In this document: piece by piece, positions 44,573-54,226 of the stretch | Layout: every line of letters begins with the position of its first letter | How positions within the stretch are numbered: the stretch's first letter is position 1 | Assembly (NCBI RefSeq): GCF_012641095.1 | Contig: NZ_JAAVSC010000009.1 | Location: 32,469 to 96,468 of the forward strand | Source: Lactobacillus sp. HBUAS51381 | Lineage (GTDB): Bacteria > Bacillota > Bacilli > Lactobacillales > Lactobacillaceae | Length of the DNA: 64,000 nt | Reading direction: 5' to 3' | Translations under genes and position numbers: made by a program | Notes under the pieces: generated by a model | Seen by the model: only the letters and a program-made list of their open reading frames with translations | Databases searched by the model: none | What the model was told of the DNA's origin: nothing

Positions 44573-47500
44573 CTACATACCGTCCTCGTCTTCATCCTTT
44601 TTCCGACGTTTCCCGCCGAGGAACCACCATGATCCACCAGCCGCTGCCGCAAGCGCCGCCAAAATCGATCCCCAAAGGGTCAGATCATTGCCATCTTTTT
44701 GACTAGTCTGACTGCTATCTGCAGCGTCACCTGTCACGGTATCACCGTCACCAGCAGTTTTCGCGGTGGCTGTTTTATCCTTTTCATCTCTATCAGATGA
44801 ACTATCCTCTGATACTGAATCATTAACCGGTGTCGTATTGGCCAAATCGGTGACAACGGGCTGCGCACTACCTATAGAACCATCCATGTTACTTAATGGC
44901 ACTGCACTGCCTACGCGTCCAGTCGAATCAAGTTGACTAGTTGATCCTCCGCCTGAACCTGCATGAGATCCACTATTATTGGACTCACTGTCAGCTTCCG
45001 TACCACCAGTACCTCCGCTACCGGAACCCGAGTTGCCATTAGATCCTGCATCACTATTAGTATTGGAATCTGAGTCGTCTTCAGAACCACTTTCCGATTC
45101 GGATCCACTGTCGGGTTCCGAATCACTATCGGAATCCGAATCACCGTCTGACTCTGAGCCACTGTCAGAATCCGAGTCGCTGTCGGAATCTGAATCGCCG
45201 TCTGAGCCCGAATCGCTGTCCGAGTCGGAGTCGCTGTCGGAATCAGAATCACTATCAGAGTTGGAGTCACTATCGGAGTCCGAATCGCTGTCTGAGTCAG
45301 AATCACCGTCTGAGCCCGAATCGCTGTCGGAGTCCGAGTCACTATCCGAATCGGAGTCACTGTCTGAGTCAGAATCGCTATCTGAGTCCGAATCACTGTC
45401 GGAATCTGAGTCACTATCCGAATCAGAATCACCGTCTGAGCCCGAATCGCTGTCGGAGTCCGAGTCACTATCCGAATCGGAGTCACTGTCTGAGTCAGAA
45501 TCGCTATCTGAATCCGAATCACTGTCGGAATCGGAGTCGCTATCAGAGTCGGAATCGCTATCAGAATCTGAGTCACTGTCAGAATCAGAGTCACTGTCTG
45601 AGCCTGAGTCACTATCCGAATCGGAGTCGCTATCAGAGTCGGAATCGCTATCAGAATCGGAATCACTGTCGGAGTCCGAGTCACTATCCGAGTCCGAATC
45701 GCTATCAGAATCTGAGTCACTATCCGAATCTGAATCACCTTCAGCCGCAATTGCGAGCTCTGCGTAGCTTAGAGCATCATTAGCAGCAGTGGCTGCTTTA
45801 TCTTTTGCAGCCTTTGCGGCAGAAGCAGCCGATTGTGCTTGTGATGCATATTCCTTAGCAGCTGCATTATCTCCAGCAGCTTCAGCAGACTTGGCATTGC
45901 TGTAGTTGTCAGCGGCTGTTGAAGCTGCGGCAGAAGCATCGGAAGCTGCAGTAGAAGCCATCGTTGCAGCTGAGTTTGCCTGTTCCGCGTATGACGCCGC
46001 ACTTGAGTTATTCAAAGCATATTGATCTGCAACGTTAGCATATGAGCTAGCAACGGATGCATAGTCCCCAGCAACCACCGCAGCATCAGCTGCTTCTGAT
46101 GCTGCAGACTCAGCATCTCCAGAAGTTACACCATTAACGGTTAATAGGCCAGCACCTAAAGTTGTTGTAGAACCATCCGAGGTGATTTTTAAGAAGTAGT
46201 ATCCCGCTTGAGTGGTCTTAACGTCTGACAAACTCAACGTAGCGTTCGTTGCACCATCAATTGCAGTCTGTGTACCATTTTCCGTGCTTGCATAATACCA
46301 CTGATAAGTTGCCGAGTCAGAACCTGATCCAGAACCCGTTGCCGGTGACCATTCTAGGTCGCTACCGGCGTCAACGGCTTGATCATTTAACCCACTACCA
46401 ACAGTCACCGTCTTACTTGCCGTGTAAACTGTTCCGTCTGAATTCGTAATAGTGGCTGTAATAACTGTTGTACCCTTTGCATCCTTTACCGTTGACAAGG
46501 TTCCAGAAGAGTCAATCGTTGCAACCGCAGTATTACTACTTGTCCAAGTCACATTTCCAGTTGCATTCGTTGGATTAGTTGTTGCCGTGTAGTTCGTGAC
46601 ATCGTTAGTAAAGACATAGTCATCCCCAACAATATCTAATCCAGTTGCCGGAATTTCGCTATCATAAACAACAACTTCAGCTAAATTACTATTCAAGGTT
46701 GTAATAAGTCCAAACGAGGACTCCAACTGGAATATTAATGATCCTGTAAAGTCATCGTTCAGTTCAACAGTCAGAGTAGAAGACATCGTGGTCGTGGTAA
46801 TGAACCCACCAGATTTATCATTACTATTCGCTGACTTTAAATAGTTGTTCGACACAGCTTTTTTCACTGTCATCCACGAACCGTTAACTTGAACATACCA
46901 AGCTCCAGATGATAAGAAATTTCCCAACCCTGAAACCTTAGAAGTTGCCGTCAACGTGATAGTGCTCCCGGAAACTGTCGTAGTTAACGCAGCTGGCTGC
47001 TGGCTATAACCGGAACTGGTCGTAATCCCCCAAATTGATGTGGCATTGCCTGAAGGTTTACTTTGATAAGTTCCCAAGTCATTCGAATAATTTACAGCGT
47101 TGCTTGCTGCAAGCGTTGACTCAGCCGCAGCTGAAGAAGCTGCTGTTGCATAGGAAGACGCGTCCATCATTGAGACATCTGCTGACGAGGCATACTGGCT
47201 AGCCTCTATAAAGTTCCCTGCACTGACCGCTGCGGAAGCTAAAGCCATGTAGCTTGTAGCGGCCGTTGCAGCTTCGTCACCGTATGCAGCAGCTAATAAT
47301 GCTGACTGGGCATAATAAGCTGTATCTGCAACATAAGATGACCCTAGACTAGTATTAGTCTTCATGGCTGAAGCTAATGAATTGGCCACAGATGACGCTG
47401 TACTGGCTTCTAAAGCAGCTGCTGAGGTGATTGAACTAGCCGAAGATGCCAGTACGATCGTATTATCCTGTTGTGCTTCGACAATAATCTTGGTAGCCGA

Positions 47501-50389
47501 ACTTGCTGCACTTGACGCTGCTGCTAATGCATCCTTGGCATAGGCTAAGTTGGTAACCGCCTGATCGTACATCATTTGCGCAGTATCGGCATCACCTTCT
47601 GCTGCAGCTGCGGCCGCAGTTGAAGCGGCACTTGACGCAACTGCCGCTTGTGCTTGCGCTTCCGCAGCCGCAGAAACTGCACTTTCATAATATTCAGTTG
47701 CCCCAGAGTTAAAATCTACTGCCGAAGAATAAGCATTTGTGGCATCATTAGCGTGTGAGCCAGCCACTGCAGCTAGGCTAGCTGCTTCACTGGCTGTACT
47801 TGCAGCTAAAGTTGCATAGCTCGAAGCTAAATAGTCCGTAGCTTTGGCTTTTTCAAGTGCCGTATTGACATTATCCAGTGCCTCACTGGCGGCCGTACTA
47901 GCAAGGACATTGTACGAGCTTGCAGTTGAGGCGGCTGAAGCGGCTTCCAACGCATATGAGCTTGCAGCTGAATAATCCTTATTCATTTCATATACGGCAG
48001 CATTGCTATATGCCGTGCTAGCCGCAAGAGCAGCACTTGTTGCGTTGGAAGCATTTTCCATAGCCGTAGATGCTTGGCTCTTAGCTGTATTAACGTAGGA
48101 CTCTGCCGCTGGAACATCGTCCAGATTGCTGGCAACCTCGTAAGCATTTGAAATGGCGCTACTTGCTGCCGATGCTGCAGCATTCGCAGCATCAGCGAAT
48201 CCAGCTGCTAAACTGGCAGAACTAGATGATTGATCGGTATAATTCCCATTTGCATCCGTAACGATAACCGTCAGAACATTTGAAGCGGCTGTAAATGCTG
48301 TCGTCCCAATTTGTAATGGGTAAGATTTTTTTCCAGACACAACCGCCTGAAAGTAGTAGGTTCCGGCAGTATTCAACGTCATCGAATTCGTCGTTGTTGT
48401 ATTCTTCCCAGTCGTTTGCATGAATTGCGACCAATTTTTGCCGTCAGTCGAATAATACCAAGTATAGGTCTGCGTACCCGTTAAACTATATAAATAGATA
48501 CCACTAGTTAAGTTAGAAATCGTGGTCGTCACGGTCAAGTTATCGCCAACAGACATCGTATTCTTATCGGTGGTTGTCACCAACGTTCCACCGTCCGCGG
48601 CAGACTGTTGGCCTGAAACATCCGTATCAAACTCTTTAGCAAATGTTGCAGCCGTTTCCGCCTCTTCTGCAGCCTGTAAGGCAATAACGGCAGCACTTGA
48701 TGCCACTTTAGCGTATGACGTGGCATCTTGTGCATTTGACGCACTCAGCGCATTACTTGCAGCTGTAGCGGCCTCAGCAGCAGCTGAAGCCGCTGTCGCA
48801 GCAGCACTTGATGCGGTGCTAGCATAGACGACTGATTGATCGCCTTGATATTGTGCCGCATCACTTGCAGCAGAATTAGCTATCGTTGCGGAAGATGCCG
48901 CCGTAGTGGCCGAGACAGCAGCCGTACTGGCAATATGATCTACTGCCAATGAGGTAGCTTCCGTGGCATTATTTGCTGCCTTACTGGCATTATCCGTTGC
49001 CGTGGCTAAATCAATAGCAGCGTCGCTAGCCAAGCTATTCGCAGTTGATAGGGCGCCCATGGCTACCACATATTCTGTATCATCAGTTGCTGTGGCGGCA
49101 GCAGCAGCGGCACTATTGGCAATAGTCAGAGCTTGCGAAGCTTTGACTGCAGCCTCACTCAAGGTTTCTGCAGCACTGGAGGCTGCAATCGCTGCGCTAT
49201 TAGCCGCTGAATAAGCAGCTAAAGTTTCTGCATTATTTTTATCATATTGTGTTGCTGTGTACGCACTATTAGCAGCAACAGCAGCGGCTGAAGCCAAATC
49301 CGATGCCGTACTTGCCGCAGAGTAAACATTTACGTTGGCGCTGCTGACCAAATTGACGATTTGCTGTGTTGCCGCGTTACGTGCCGCAGTTGCCGCTGAA
49401 ACAGCGACTGAAGCATAGGAGCTCAACTCTCCCGAATAAGAACTAGCCATAGACAATGCATTCACATATGCTATTGTGTTTGCCCCTACGTCACCAGCGG
49501 CATTTCCAGAAGAAATATCAATCGATGCCTGAGAATACATTGCTGCCAAGCTATTGTAGTGTTCAACAAAGTCATAAGATTCTTGAGCTTGCTGATAAGC
49601 GCTCTGTGCCGCACTAGTTGCAGCGGTCACATCCGTAGCGTTCAAACTCTCTACAACTTCTGCATAGCTACTGGCCGCACTCGCAGCCGAAGAAGCCGTT
49701 GCCAGATCAACTGCTGCGGCAGAATTTTCCGATGCCGTGCTATCATTGGTCGTTGAAGTTGAGACATTAACACTTTCAGCCGCTGGCGTGACCACAGATT
49801 TCTTAGTTGTTGCGACAGTGGCAACTGTCTTGCTAACCTCAGTAGTTAAGGTCACATCAACGTTAGCTGAAGTTGCCAGGCTGGCTGCTACTGAAGATGA
49901 ATTGCTGGCAGCACTGGAAGCACTGGTTGCTTCAGCTACTGTTGCCGATGATGTCGCTGTAGACGTTACCGTGGCAGAACTAGTCGTAGAGTCACTTGTC
50001 GATGACTTTTCACTATCTGCACTTGATGAAGCTGATTCTGAATTATTATTGGCAGCAACAGTTGCCTCTGCGGCGGTAGAATCGGCTACTGAAGAACCAC
50101 TAGTAGAATCCACTGAGCTCTCTGAACTGTCGTTCGATGAACTATCGCTTGATGAACTAAGCTTTACTTCATTTGCTGCCGAGCTTGCCACACTTGCTGC
50201 CGATGAAACCGTTGCTACATCACCGTTGGTTTCGCTCTGACTCGTCTTATCTGCACTTGCAGTTAGCGAGCCAGCACCTAAAAGCGAAAATGACGCCAAA
50301 GCAGCGAAAACCCAAGTCTTCCCTACCTTGTACATCTTATACCGCAATTTAGGGTCGCCGTTAAAAGCTTTATTCCGCATGAACTTCAC
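44573..50389 (-). CDS. Giant Ser/Ala-rich SD-repeat surface adhesin with KxYKxGKxW signal
   Basis: A 1,938-residue secreted protein. The signal peptide carries [17 protein letters not shown] (residues 18-34), the KxYKxGKxW type tied to the accessory Sec route, with likely cleavage after SADS-like TASA near residue 47. Regions in order: Ser-rich stretch (48-240); Ala/Ser-rich helical stretch (to about 590); Ig-like domain (about 590-720); second Ala/Ser-rich region (to about 1110); beta-rich domain (about 1113-1243); BIg2-like domain with [17 protein letters not shown] (about 1250-1330); third Ig-like domain (about 1333-1421); Ala/Ser stretch; Ser-Asp repeat (about 1550-1770); linker; hydrophobic helix (about 1903-1925); tail [14 protein letters not shown]. 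There is no LPxTG before that helix. GTG start at 50389 with AAGGAGG ten bases upstream. Probably heavily O-glycosylated by the neighbouring transferases. SecA2/SecY2 are not in the window. Confidence 0.92.
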   Translation of the reverse strand: MKFMRNKAFNGDPKLRYKMYKVGKTWVFAALASFSLLGAGSLTASADKTSQSETNGDVATVSSAASVASSAANEVKLSSSSDSSSNDSSESSVDSTSGSSVADSTAAEATVAANNNSESASSSADSEKSSTSDSTTSSATVTSTATSSATVAEATSASSAASNSSSVAASLATSANVDVTLTTEVSKTVATVATTKKSVVTPAAESVNVSTSTTNDSTASENSAAAVDLATASSAASAASSYAEVVESLNATDVTAATSAAQSAYQQAQESYDFVEHYNSLAAMYSQASIDISSGNAAGDVGANTIAYVNALSMASSYSGELSSYASVAVSAATAARNAATQQIVNLVSSANVNVYSAASTASDLASAAAVAANSAYTATQYDKNNAETLAAYSAANSAAIAASSAAETLSEAAVKASQALTIANSAAAAAATATDDTEYVVAMGALSTANSLASDAAIDLATATDNASKAANNATEATSLAVDHIASTAAVSATTAASSATIANSAASDAAQYQGDQSVVYASTASSAAATAASAAAEAATAASNALSASNAQDATSYAKVASSAAVIALQAAEEAETAATFAKEFDTDVSGQQSAADGGTLVTTTDKNTMSVGDNLTVTTTISNLTSGIYLYSLTGTQTYTWYYSTDGKNWSQFMQTTGKNTTTTNSMTLNTAGTYYFQAVVSGKKSYPLQIGTTAFTAASNVLTVIVTDANGNYTDQSSSSASLAAGFADAANAAASAASSAISNAYEVASNLDDVPAAESYVNTAKSQASTAMENASNATSAALAASTAYSNAAVYEMNKDYSAASSYALEAASAASTASSYNVLASTAASEALDNVNTALEKAKATDYLASSYATLAASTASEAASLAAVAGSHANDATNAYSSAVDFNSGATEYYESAVSAAAEAQAQAAVASSAASTAAAAAAEGDADTAQMMYDQAVTNLAYAKDALAAASSAASSATKIIVEAQQDNTIVLASSASSITSAAALEASTASSVANSLASAMKTNTSLGSSYVADTAYYAQSALLAAAYGDEAATAATSYMALASAAVSAGNFIEASQYASSADVSMMDASSYATAASSAAAESTLAASNAVNYSNDLGTYQSKPSGNATSIWGITTSSGYSQQPAALTTTVSGSTITLTATSKVSGLGNFLSSGAWYVQVNGSWMTVKKAVSNNYLKSANSNDKSGGFITTTTMSSTLTVELNDDFTGSLIFQLESSFGLITTLNSNLAEVVVYDSEIPATGLDIVGDDYVFTNDVTNYTATTNPTNATGNVTWTSSNTAVATIDSSGTLSTVKDAKGTTVITATITNSDGTVYTASKTVTVGSGLNDQAVDAGSDLEWSPATGSGSGSDSATYQWYYASTENGTQTAIDGATNATLSLSDVKTTQAGYYFLKITSDGSTTTLGAGLLTVNGVTSGDAESAASEAADAAVVAGDYASVASSYANVADQYALNNSSAASYAEQANSAATMASTAASDASAAASTAADNYSNAKSAEAAGDNAAAKEYASQAQSAASAAKAAKDKAATAANDALSYAELAIAAEGDSDSDSDSDSDSDSDSDSDSDSDSDSDSDSDSDSDSDSDSDSDSGSDSDSDSDSDSDSDSDSDSDSDSDSDSDSDSDSDSDSDSDSDSDSDSDSDSDSGSDGDSDSDSDSDSDSDSDSDSDSDSDSDSDSDSDSDSDSDSGSDGDSDSDSDSDSDSDSNSDSDSDSDSDSDSDSDSGSDGDSDSDSDSDSDSGSESDGDSDSDSDSEPDSGSESESGSEDDSDSNTNSDAGSNGNSGSGSGGTGGTEADSESNNSGSHAGSGGGSTSQLDSTGRVGSAVPLSNMDGSIGSAQPVVTDLANTTPVNDSVSEDSSSDRDEKDKTATAKTAGDGDTVTGDAADSSQTSQKDGNDLTLWGSILAALAAAAGGSWWFLGGKRRKKDEDEDGM
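45070..45738 (-). repeat. Ser-Asp dipeptide repeat region of the adhesin
   Basis: About 220 codons of almost pure Ser-Asp, with occasional Gly, Asn or Glu, built from hexanucleotide units with varied Ser and Asp codons. Longer-period duplications are visible (an [14 protein letters not shown] unit recurs at least three times), so the stalk length is likely to vary by recombination. It is not a CRISPR array: there are no unique spacers. Confidence 0.95.
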
Positions 50390-51395
50390 TTTTAATCGTC
50401 CTCCTTAAGTTATCTGCAAAACTTTCAATTGCAGGTACGCCTCCCAAAAATCATCGTACTTGCAACTTTATCTGTTACATATAGGTATTCGAATCTATTA
50501 TTTTTGAAAAAGAATCGTATATACAAAAGCATGTTGCCTATAAACGACTTCTTGATGGTGCTATTTTATCACAAAATTTATTATATGACCGTTTTAAAGA
50601 AATATTTATTATTGGTCTATCTGTGAAAACGAAAAAAAAGAGAAAAACGTTCATCAGATAACATAAAATCTTAATATTCATAATTTGATTGACCATAGCT
50701 AATTAATGTGGTTAAAAAGCTTATTATCTGATACAATCAGTCTATAAACGCCTTGATACCAGCAATAATCCCGGATATGTAAAATAGAATTAAAAACAAG
50801 AAAATTGTATGCGATTACAATCATAAACATATAATTTCAAGTTAGTTGTTTTTTTTAACTTCGATTATTATATTTTGATTAGAAAAAGTTGTCTACCGTA
50901 TAAACTTGAGCTGTCTTTTGGAGGCCATATTCAACTCAATATCGCAAGAATTATCTCTCAAAATCTTCAAACATTTTCTTTTTTTCATTAGCATTTTGTC
51001 ACAGATTGATAGTTATGTAACCGTTCGTGATTCCTGAATTTAATTTTTTGCCTTTCTACTGTTCTTCACATCTATCATTTTTGCTCTAGTCCTAGTCATA
51101 CCACGTTTTAACACCCCATTTTCTAACTACCGTTAGTCTTCAGACTTCATTTAATGATTTCTATTTTTTTTTGTAATAGACATCATTTCTATAAACTTAT
51201 CTAACAAACCCTATTAATCACCACCAATTATCAATCAGTCCATTTCAACAGCTGTAACAAGAAATAAATGCAGCTTGTTATTCAAACCAAATATCTGAAT
51301 TCATTATTTCTGATCTTTTATAGAGATTTATTATCAATTGCTACTAAATAGTTCATAGTTTGTAGTAGAATATAAAGAAAAGGGGGATTCGTACC
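50390..51395. other. About 1 kb AT-rich noncoding region upstream of the adhesin
   Basis: By far the longest gap in the window and very AT-rich. No ORF with a credible ribosome-binding site was found on either strand. It must hold the adhesin promoter on the minus strand (candidates include TAAAAT near 50567 and TATAAT near 50583) and the acetyltransferase promoter on the plus strand (TATAAA near 51370). The rest shows no gene, tRNA or clear repeat. Regulatory DNA or decayed transferred DNA are both possible. Confidence 0.5.
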
Positions 51396-52277
51396 ATGCC
51401 TACCACAATCAATGGGGTTACTTTTTTTCAAAATAAATTAACAGCAACACGTTCGCATCGCAATCGACTGTTAACTTTTAATCAAGACTTTGCTGACTTA
51501 CTAACTCAACATCACATTTACACAACCGCTCGAAAACGAGCAACACATCGAATTTCACTTAATTCTTTAGTTCGCGTACCATTAAAATTACAGATCGAAC
51601 CCTACAGCATGTTTCTTGTTGGTCAACAGCTCTTTTCAATGGGTGCTTTTAGTTCATCGAACAGCGTCCTTCCGGTTAATTCAATTGTCGGCAGATACTC
51701 CTCCATCGCAACAAAAGTGAGTCGCATGCAAGGTAGCCATCCCACTGATCGCTTCACAACATCCATGTTGACATATGACACGCGAGTTAGCGCTTTTAAC
51801 GATTACCTTACTGAAACCGGCAAGTCCTTTGATCATGTGCCAAACCCCATTCCAAATGGTGGTCCGATTATCATCGGTAACGACGTATGGATTGGCCAAG
51901 ACGTTCGTTTTGCCCCCACTGGCATTACAGTTGGCGATGGTGCAGTTGTTGCCGGCGGTGCATTAGTCACTAAAAATGTCCCACCCTATGCCATCGTTGG
52001 CGGCGTTCCTGCTCGTGTTATTAAATATCGTTTCCCCCGTGACATTATTGAAAAGCTTCTGAAACTTAAATGGTGGCAATATGGTTTTGCTGACTTTCAT
52101 GGCATTTCTCCGGATGCCGAGATTGAGGACTTTATTTATCAGCTTAGCGATTTGATTGCTGCTGACAAATTGCACCCGTTTGCACCAGAATCCGTCACAT
52201 TTGAGAATTTTGCAAAAACCAACAATCTTCAGCAGCCTGAGACGGTCAGTCCTGACACCGAAGATCACGATATTTGA
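51396..52277 (+). CDS. CatB-related O-acetyltransferase (hexapeptide repeat)
   Basis: A 293-residue left-handed beta-helix acyltransferase of the xenobiotic/CatB class. N-terminal residues 1-100 are an unrecognised extension. The helix region includes NSIVGRYSSIATKVSRMQGSHPTDRFTTS with the probable catalytic His, GPIIIGNDVWIGQDVRF, GITVGDGAVVAGGALVTKNVPPYAIVGGVPARVIKYRF, and the usual C-terminal helix. AAAGGGGG lies nine bases before the ATG. It is the only plus-strand gene in the glycoprotein island and could O-acetylate glycans on the adhesin or wall, but the acceptor is unknown. Confidence 0.85.
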   Translation: MPTTINGVTFFQNKLTATRSHRNRLLTFNQDFADLLTQHHIYTTARKRATHRISLNSLVRVPLKLQIEPYSMFLVGQQLFSMGAFSSSNSVLPVNSIVGRYSSIATKVSRMQGSHPTDRFTTSMLTYDTRVSAFNDYLTETGKSFDHVPNPIPNGGPIIIGNDVWIGQDVRFAPTGITVGDGAVVAGGALVTKNVPPYAIVGGVPARVIKYRFPRDIIEKLLKLKWWQYGFADFHGISPDAEIEDFIYQLSDLIAADKLHPFAPESVTFENFAKTNNLQQPETVSPDTEDHDI

Positions 52278-52319
52278 CTGAATAGCGAGGTTTTATCTCC
52301 CACAAAATATGAGTATCCC

Positions 52320-52369
52320 AGAAAAGAAGGTCACCTACCCGACTGAGTCGATAGGTGACCTTCTTTTCT
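52320..52369. terminator. Bidirectional terminator between the acetyltransferase and the pseudo-metzincin gene
   Basis: An 18-base arm (52320-52337, AGAAAAGAAGGTCACCTA) is perfectly complementary to 52352-52369. A- and T-rich ends make it work in both directions between convergent genes. Confidence 0.93.
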
Positions 52370-52393
52370 GGTTAATAAATATTCTTCTTATAG

Positions 52394-53272
52394 TTAACGT
52401 TCAGACTGTGTAGTCATTACATGTCCCGCATGATAAACAACCTTGATTTGTCGGTTGCTTAGAACATAGCTTGCCAATCTTTGGGGACGTTGCCAGCTGA
52501 TCCCCGCAAGCGCAAGCGCTGCCGCATCCATCCGTGTACTTTTAATCCCCTTCTGATTGGCTGGTAATACATTGGGCCCGGTCTCCCAAACACCCATCAC
52601 CTCGGGCGTAATATATCCTGATGCGGCCGCATTTCCGCCGACTTTACCACCACCCAAGTTAGGAATACCTAATGCGTGACCAATTTCTCGAATTAGAACG
52701 GCCTCCCGATTATCCAAATCTTCCGTTTTTGTGAATCCTTTGGAGATCCAGTTAGCTGGAAAAAATTCTATTCCCGTACCGTCATAGTGCTGACCACCAA
52801 TGTACTTTGCCTGCGTCTTACCATCATGAATAACTTCGTCACTGACTCGTGCCGTCTTGACAACTTGTACAACCCGCCGACCAGCGACTTGATTCCAAAA
52901 ATTGGCTGCATCAGTAACCATTGGTGTCGTCATCAATTTCGACTCGTTATACAATTGGAGAACGCCATCGCTTCCCATAAAATTACTAATATTCTTGCCA
53001 GCTTGATGGTAGGTGTACCGTGTAGCCACTGCATCTAAGCCCGTGTTTCCCGTATACCTGGTTCCATGTGTGAGCGTTGTCAGCTGTTTGAGCGTTTTCT
53101 TTGTATATATCTTCTGATTAACTTGTCCCTCAGAAGTACTGTAGGGCTTTGTATGTTGATAATATCGCGAATTTCCAAACATCAGGATATGCATCCGCGT
53201 CATTCCAACAGATACTCCCGCAATCACCAATGCTAAGATTGCAAAGAACCCTAACCTTTTAATTAGTTTCAC
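52394..53272 (-). CDS. Metzincin-like membrane protein with destroyed active site
   Basis: A 292-residue paralog of the next gene upstream. A single N-terminal membrane helix (LGFFAILALVIAGVSVG) anchors an extracellular domain. Where the paralog has HEIGHVLGIPH, this protein has REIGHALGIPN (residues 195-205): the first and third zinc ligands are replaced, while the Glu, the second His and a possible Met-turn (EVMGVW) remain. The ORF is intact, so this looks like a maintained pseudoenzyme rather than a decaying gene. GTG at 53272 is preferred over the GTG at 53275 on spacing to GGGGGAG. It follows the active paralog by 12 bases and ends at a strong terminator. Confidence 0.8.
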   Translation of the reverse strand: MKLIKRLGFFAILALVIAGVSVGMTRMHILMFGNSRYYQHTKPYSTSEGQVNQKIYTKKTLKQLTTLTHGTRYTGNTGLDAVATRYTYHQAGKNISNFMGSDGVLQLYNESKLMTTPMVTDAANFWNQVAGRRVVQVVKTARVSDEVIHDGKTQAKYIGGQHYDGTGIEFFPANWISKGFTKTEDLDNREAVLIREIGHALGIPNLGGGKVGGNAAASGYITPEVMGVWETGPNVLPANQKGIKSTRMDAAALALAGISWQRPQRLASYVLSNRQIKVVYHAGHVMTTQSER

Positions 53273-53284
53273 CACATTCTCCCC

Positions 53285-54154
53285 CTATGAAATTGTTGAT
53301 TTCAGTATACCGTTGTTATAAGTCACCGTTGCCTGAGGATCCGTCAATACCCAGTTGGCGAGCTTTCGGGGATGTTGCCAGCTCAGGCCGGCCAATGCAA
53401 GCGCCGCACCATCGACAACCGTACTGTGCACACCATACTCATTTTGACGTGGTGATTTTGCAAAGCCCACCGACCATGGGCCCATAAACTCTGTCGTGGC
53501 CAGCTTATCATTTATGGCATTATTTCCAAACGGTCCCCCACCCAAATGAGGAATTCCTAGCACATGTCCAATCTCATGAATTAAAACAGCCTCTTGCCAG
53601 TTATTCTGATTTTCTGGTGATAGATGGGAAATGTGCCAGTTATCTGGATAAAATACAATTCCACGACCGTTATACGTTTGTCCCCCTAATACACGTCGCG
53701 GTGTTTGACCATCACAAATCACCTCATCACTCAGATAATGTTTCTCAACAACTTCCACAATCAGTTCACCCGCTAATAAATTCCAATATTTTGCAGCAGC
53801 CTTAACCATTGCTGTCGTCATAAATGTTGACGCATTATAAAGATGTAAAATACCATCTCGACCAACGACACTGGGTAAATTTTTTTTAGCCATTCGATAA
53901 ACATGCTTACTTGCAACCTCATCCAGACTCGTATTACCACTATATTGATCACCGTGCGTAATGCTTGTCAAAGTTTCAATCTCTGACTGACTGTACAGCC
54001 CCAACTGGATTGTTCCCTGAGCATAGGCTTTTGTTCGCTGATAGTAGCTGTGATTAGGCCCTGCAATAATTCTGCGCATAATCTTAAAAATAAGGTATCC
54101 CAGCAAAATCACGCCTAAGATTACAGCCATCCATATTTCCCCAGACTGACGCAT
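53285..54154 (-). CDS. Membrane-anchored metzincin-like zinc metalloprotease
   Basis: A 289-residue protein. An N-terminal membrane helix (IWMAVILGVILLGYLIFKI) precedes a catalytic domain facing outside. The zinc site HEIGHVLGIPH (residues 193-203) fits the metzincin HExxHxxGxxH pattern, and EFMGPW about 25 residues later may provide the Met-turn. The rest has no family I can name confidently; matrixin-like or archaemetzincin-like are possibilities. The ATG at 54154 has GAGGAGGGG directly upstream. Given its neighbours, processing or shedding of the giant adhesin is a plausible role, but this is inference. Confidence 0.8.
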   Translation of the reverse strand: MRQSGEIWMAVILGVILLGYLIFKIMRRIIAGPNHSYYQRTKAYAQGTIQLGLYSQSEIETLTSITHGDQYSGNTSLDEVASKHVYRMAKKNLPSVVGRDGILHLYNASTFMTTAMVKAAAKYWNLLAGELIVEVVEKHYLSDEVICDGQTPRRVLGGQTYNGRGIVFYPDNWHISHLSPENQNNWQEAVLIHEIGHVLGIPHLGGGPFGNNAINDKLATTEFMGPWSVGFAKSPRQNEYGVHSTVVDGAALALAGLSWQHPRKLANWVLTDPQATVTYNNGILKSTIS

Positions 54155-54171
54155 AGCCCCCTCCTCTATCG

Positions 54172-54206
54172 AAAAACCGCCAAGCATAAATTGTCTTTGG
54201 CGGTTT
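54172..54206 (-). terminator. Terminator after the glycosyltransferase pair
   Basis: On the minus strand CGAAACCGCCAA and TTGGCGGTTTTTCG pair around a 14-base loop, ending in TTTTT. The metzincin ribosome-binding site follows at once, so partial read-through would join the two units. Confidence 0.75.
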
Positions 54207-54226
54207 CGATTCATCATTAACCTGCG

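Noticed and set aside
45070..45738. Possible CRISPR array or tandem DNA repeat system
   Set aside because: The repeats are in frame, encode Ser-Asp, and have no unique spacers or cas genes.
44911..45750. 279-residue second frame on the minus strand through the SD repeats
   Set aside because: Frame-shifted reading of the same repeat; composition (Ile/Arg/Thr repeats) reflects the repeat, not selection.
44979..45767. 262-residue open frame rich in Ser-Glu on the plus strand
   Set aside because: It is the antisense reading of the SD-repeat region; a repeated hexanucleotide keeps several frames open. No ribosome-binding site and no family.
50400..50460. Possible leader peptide ahead of the adhesin (GGGAGG followed by a short TTG frame)
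   Set aside because: Only eight codons, a non-ATG start and poor spacing; no regulatory codon run.
50429..50626. 65-residue plus-strand ORF upstream of the adhesin
   Set aside because: No ribosome-binding site, no recognisable motif, and base composition fits AT-rich noncoding DNA.
52394..53272. Treating the degenerate metzincin paralog as a pseudogene
   Set aside because: The frame is intact over 292 residues, with start, membrane helix and conserved domain; only zinc ligands are lost, so a pseudoenzyme is the better reading.
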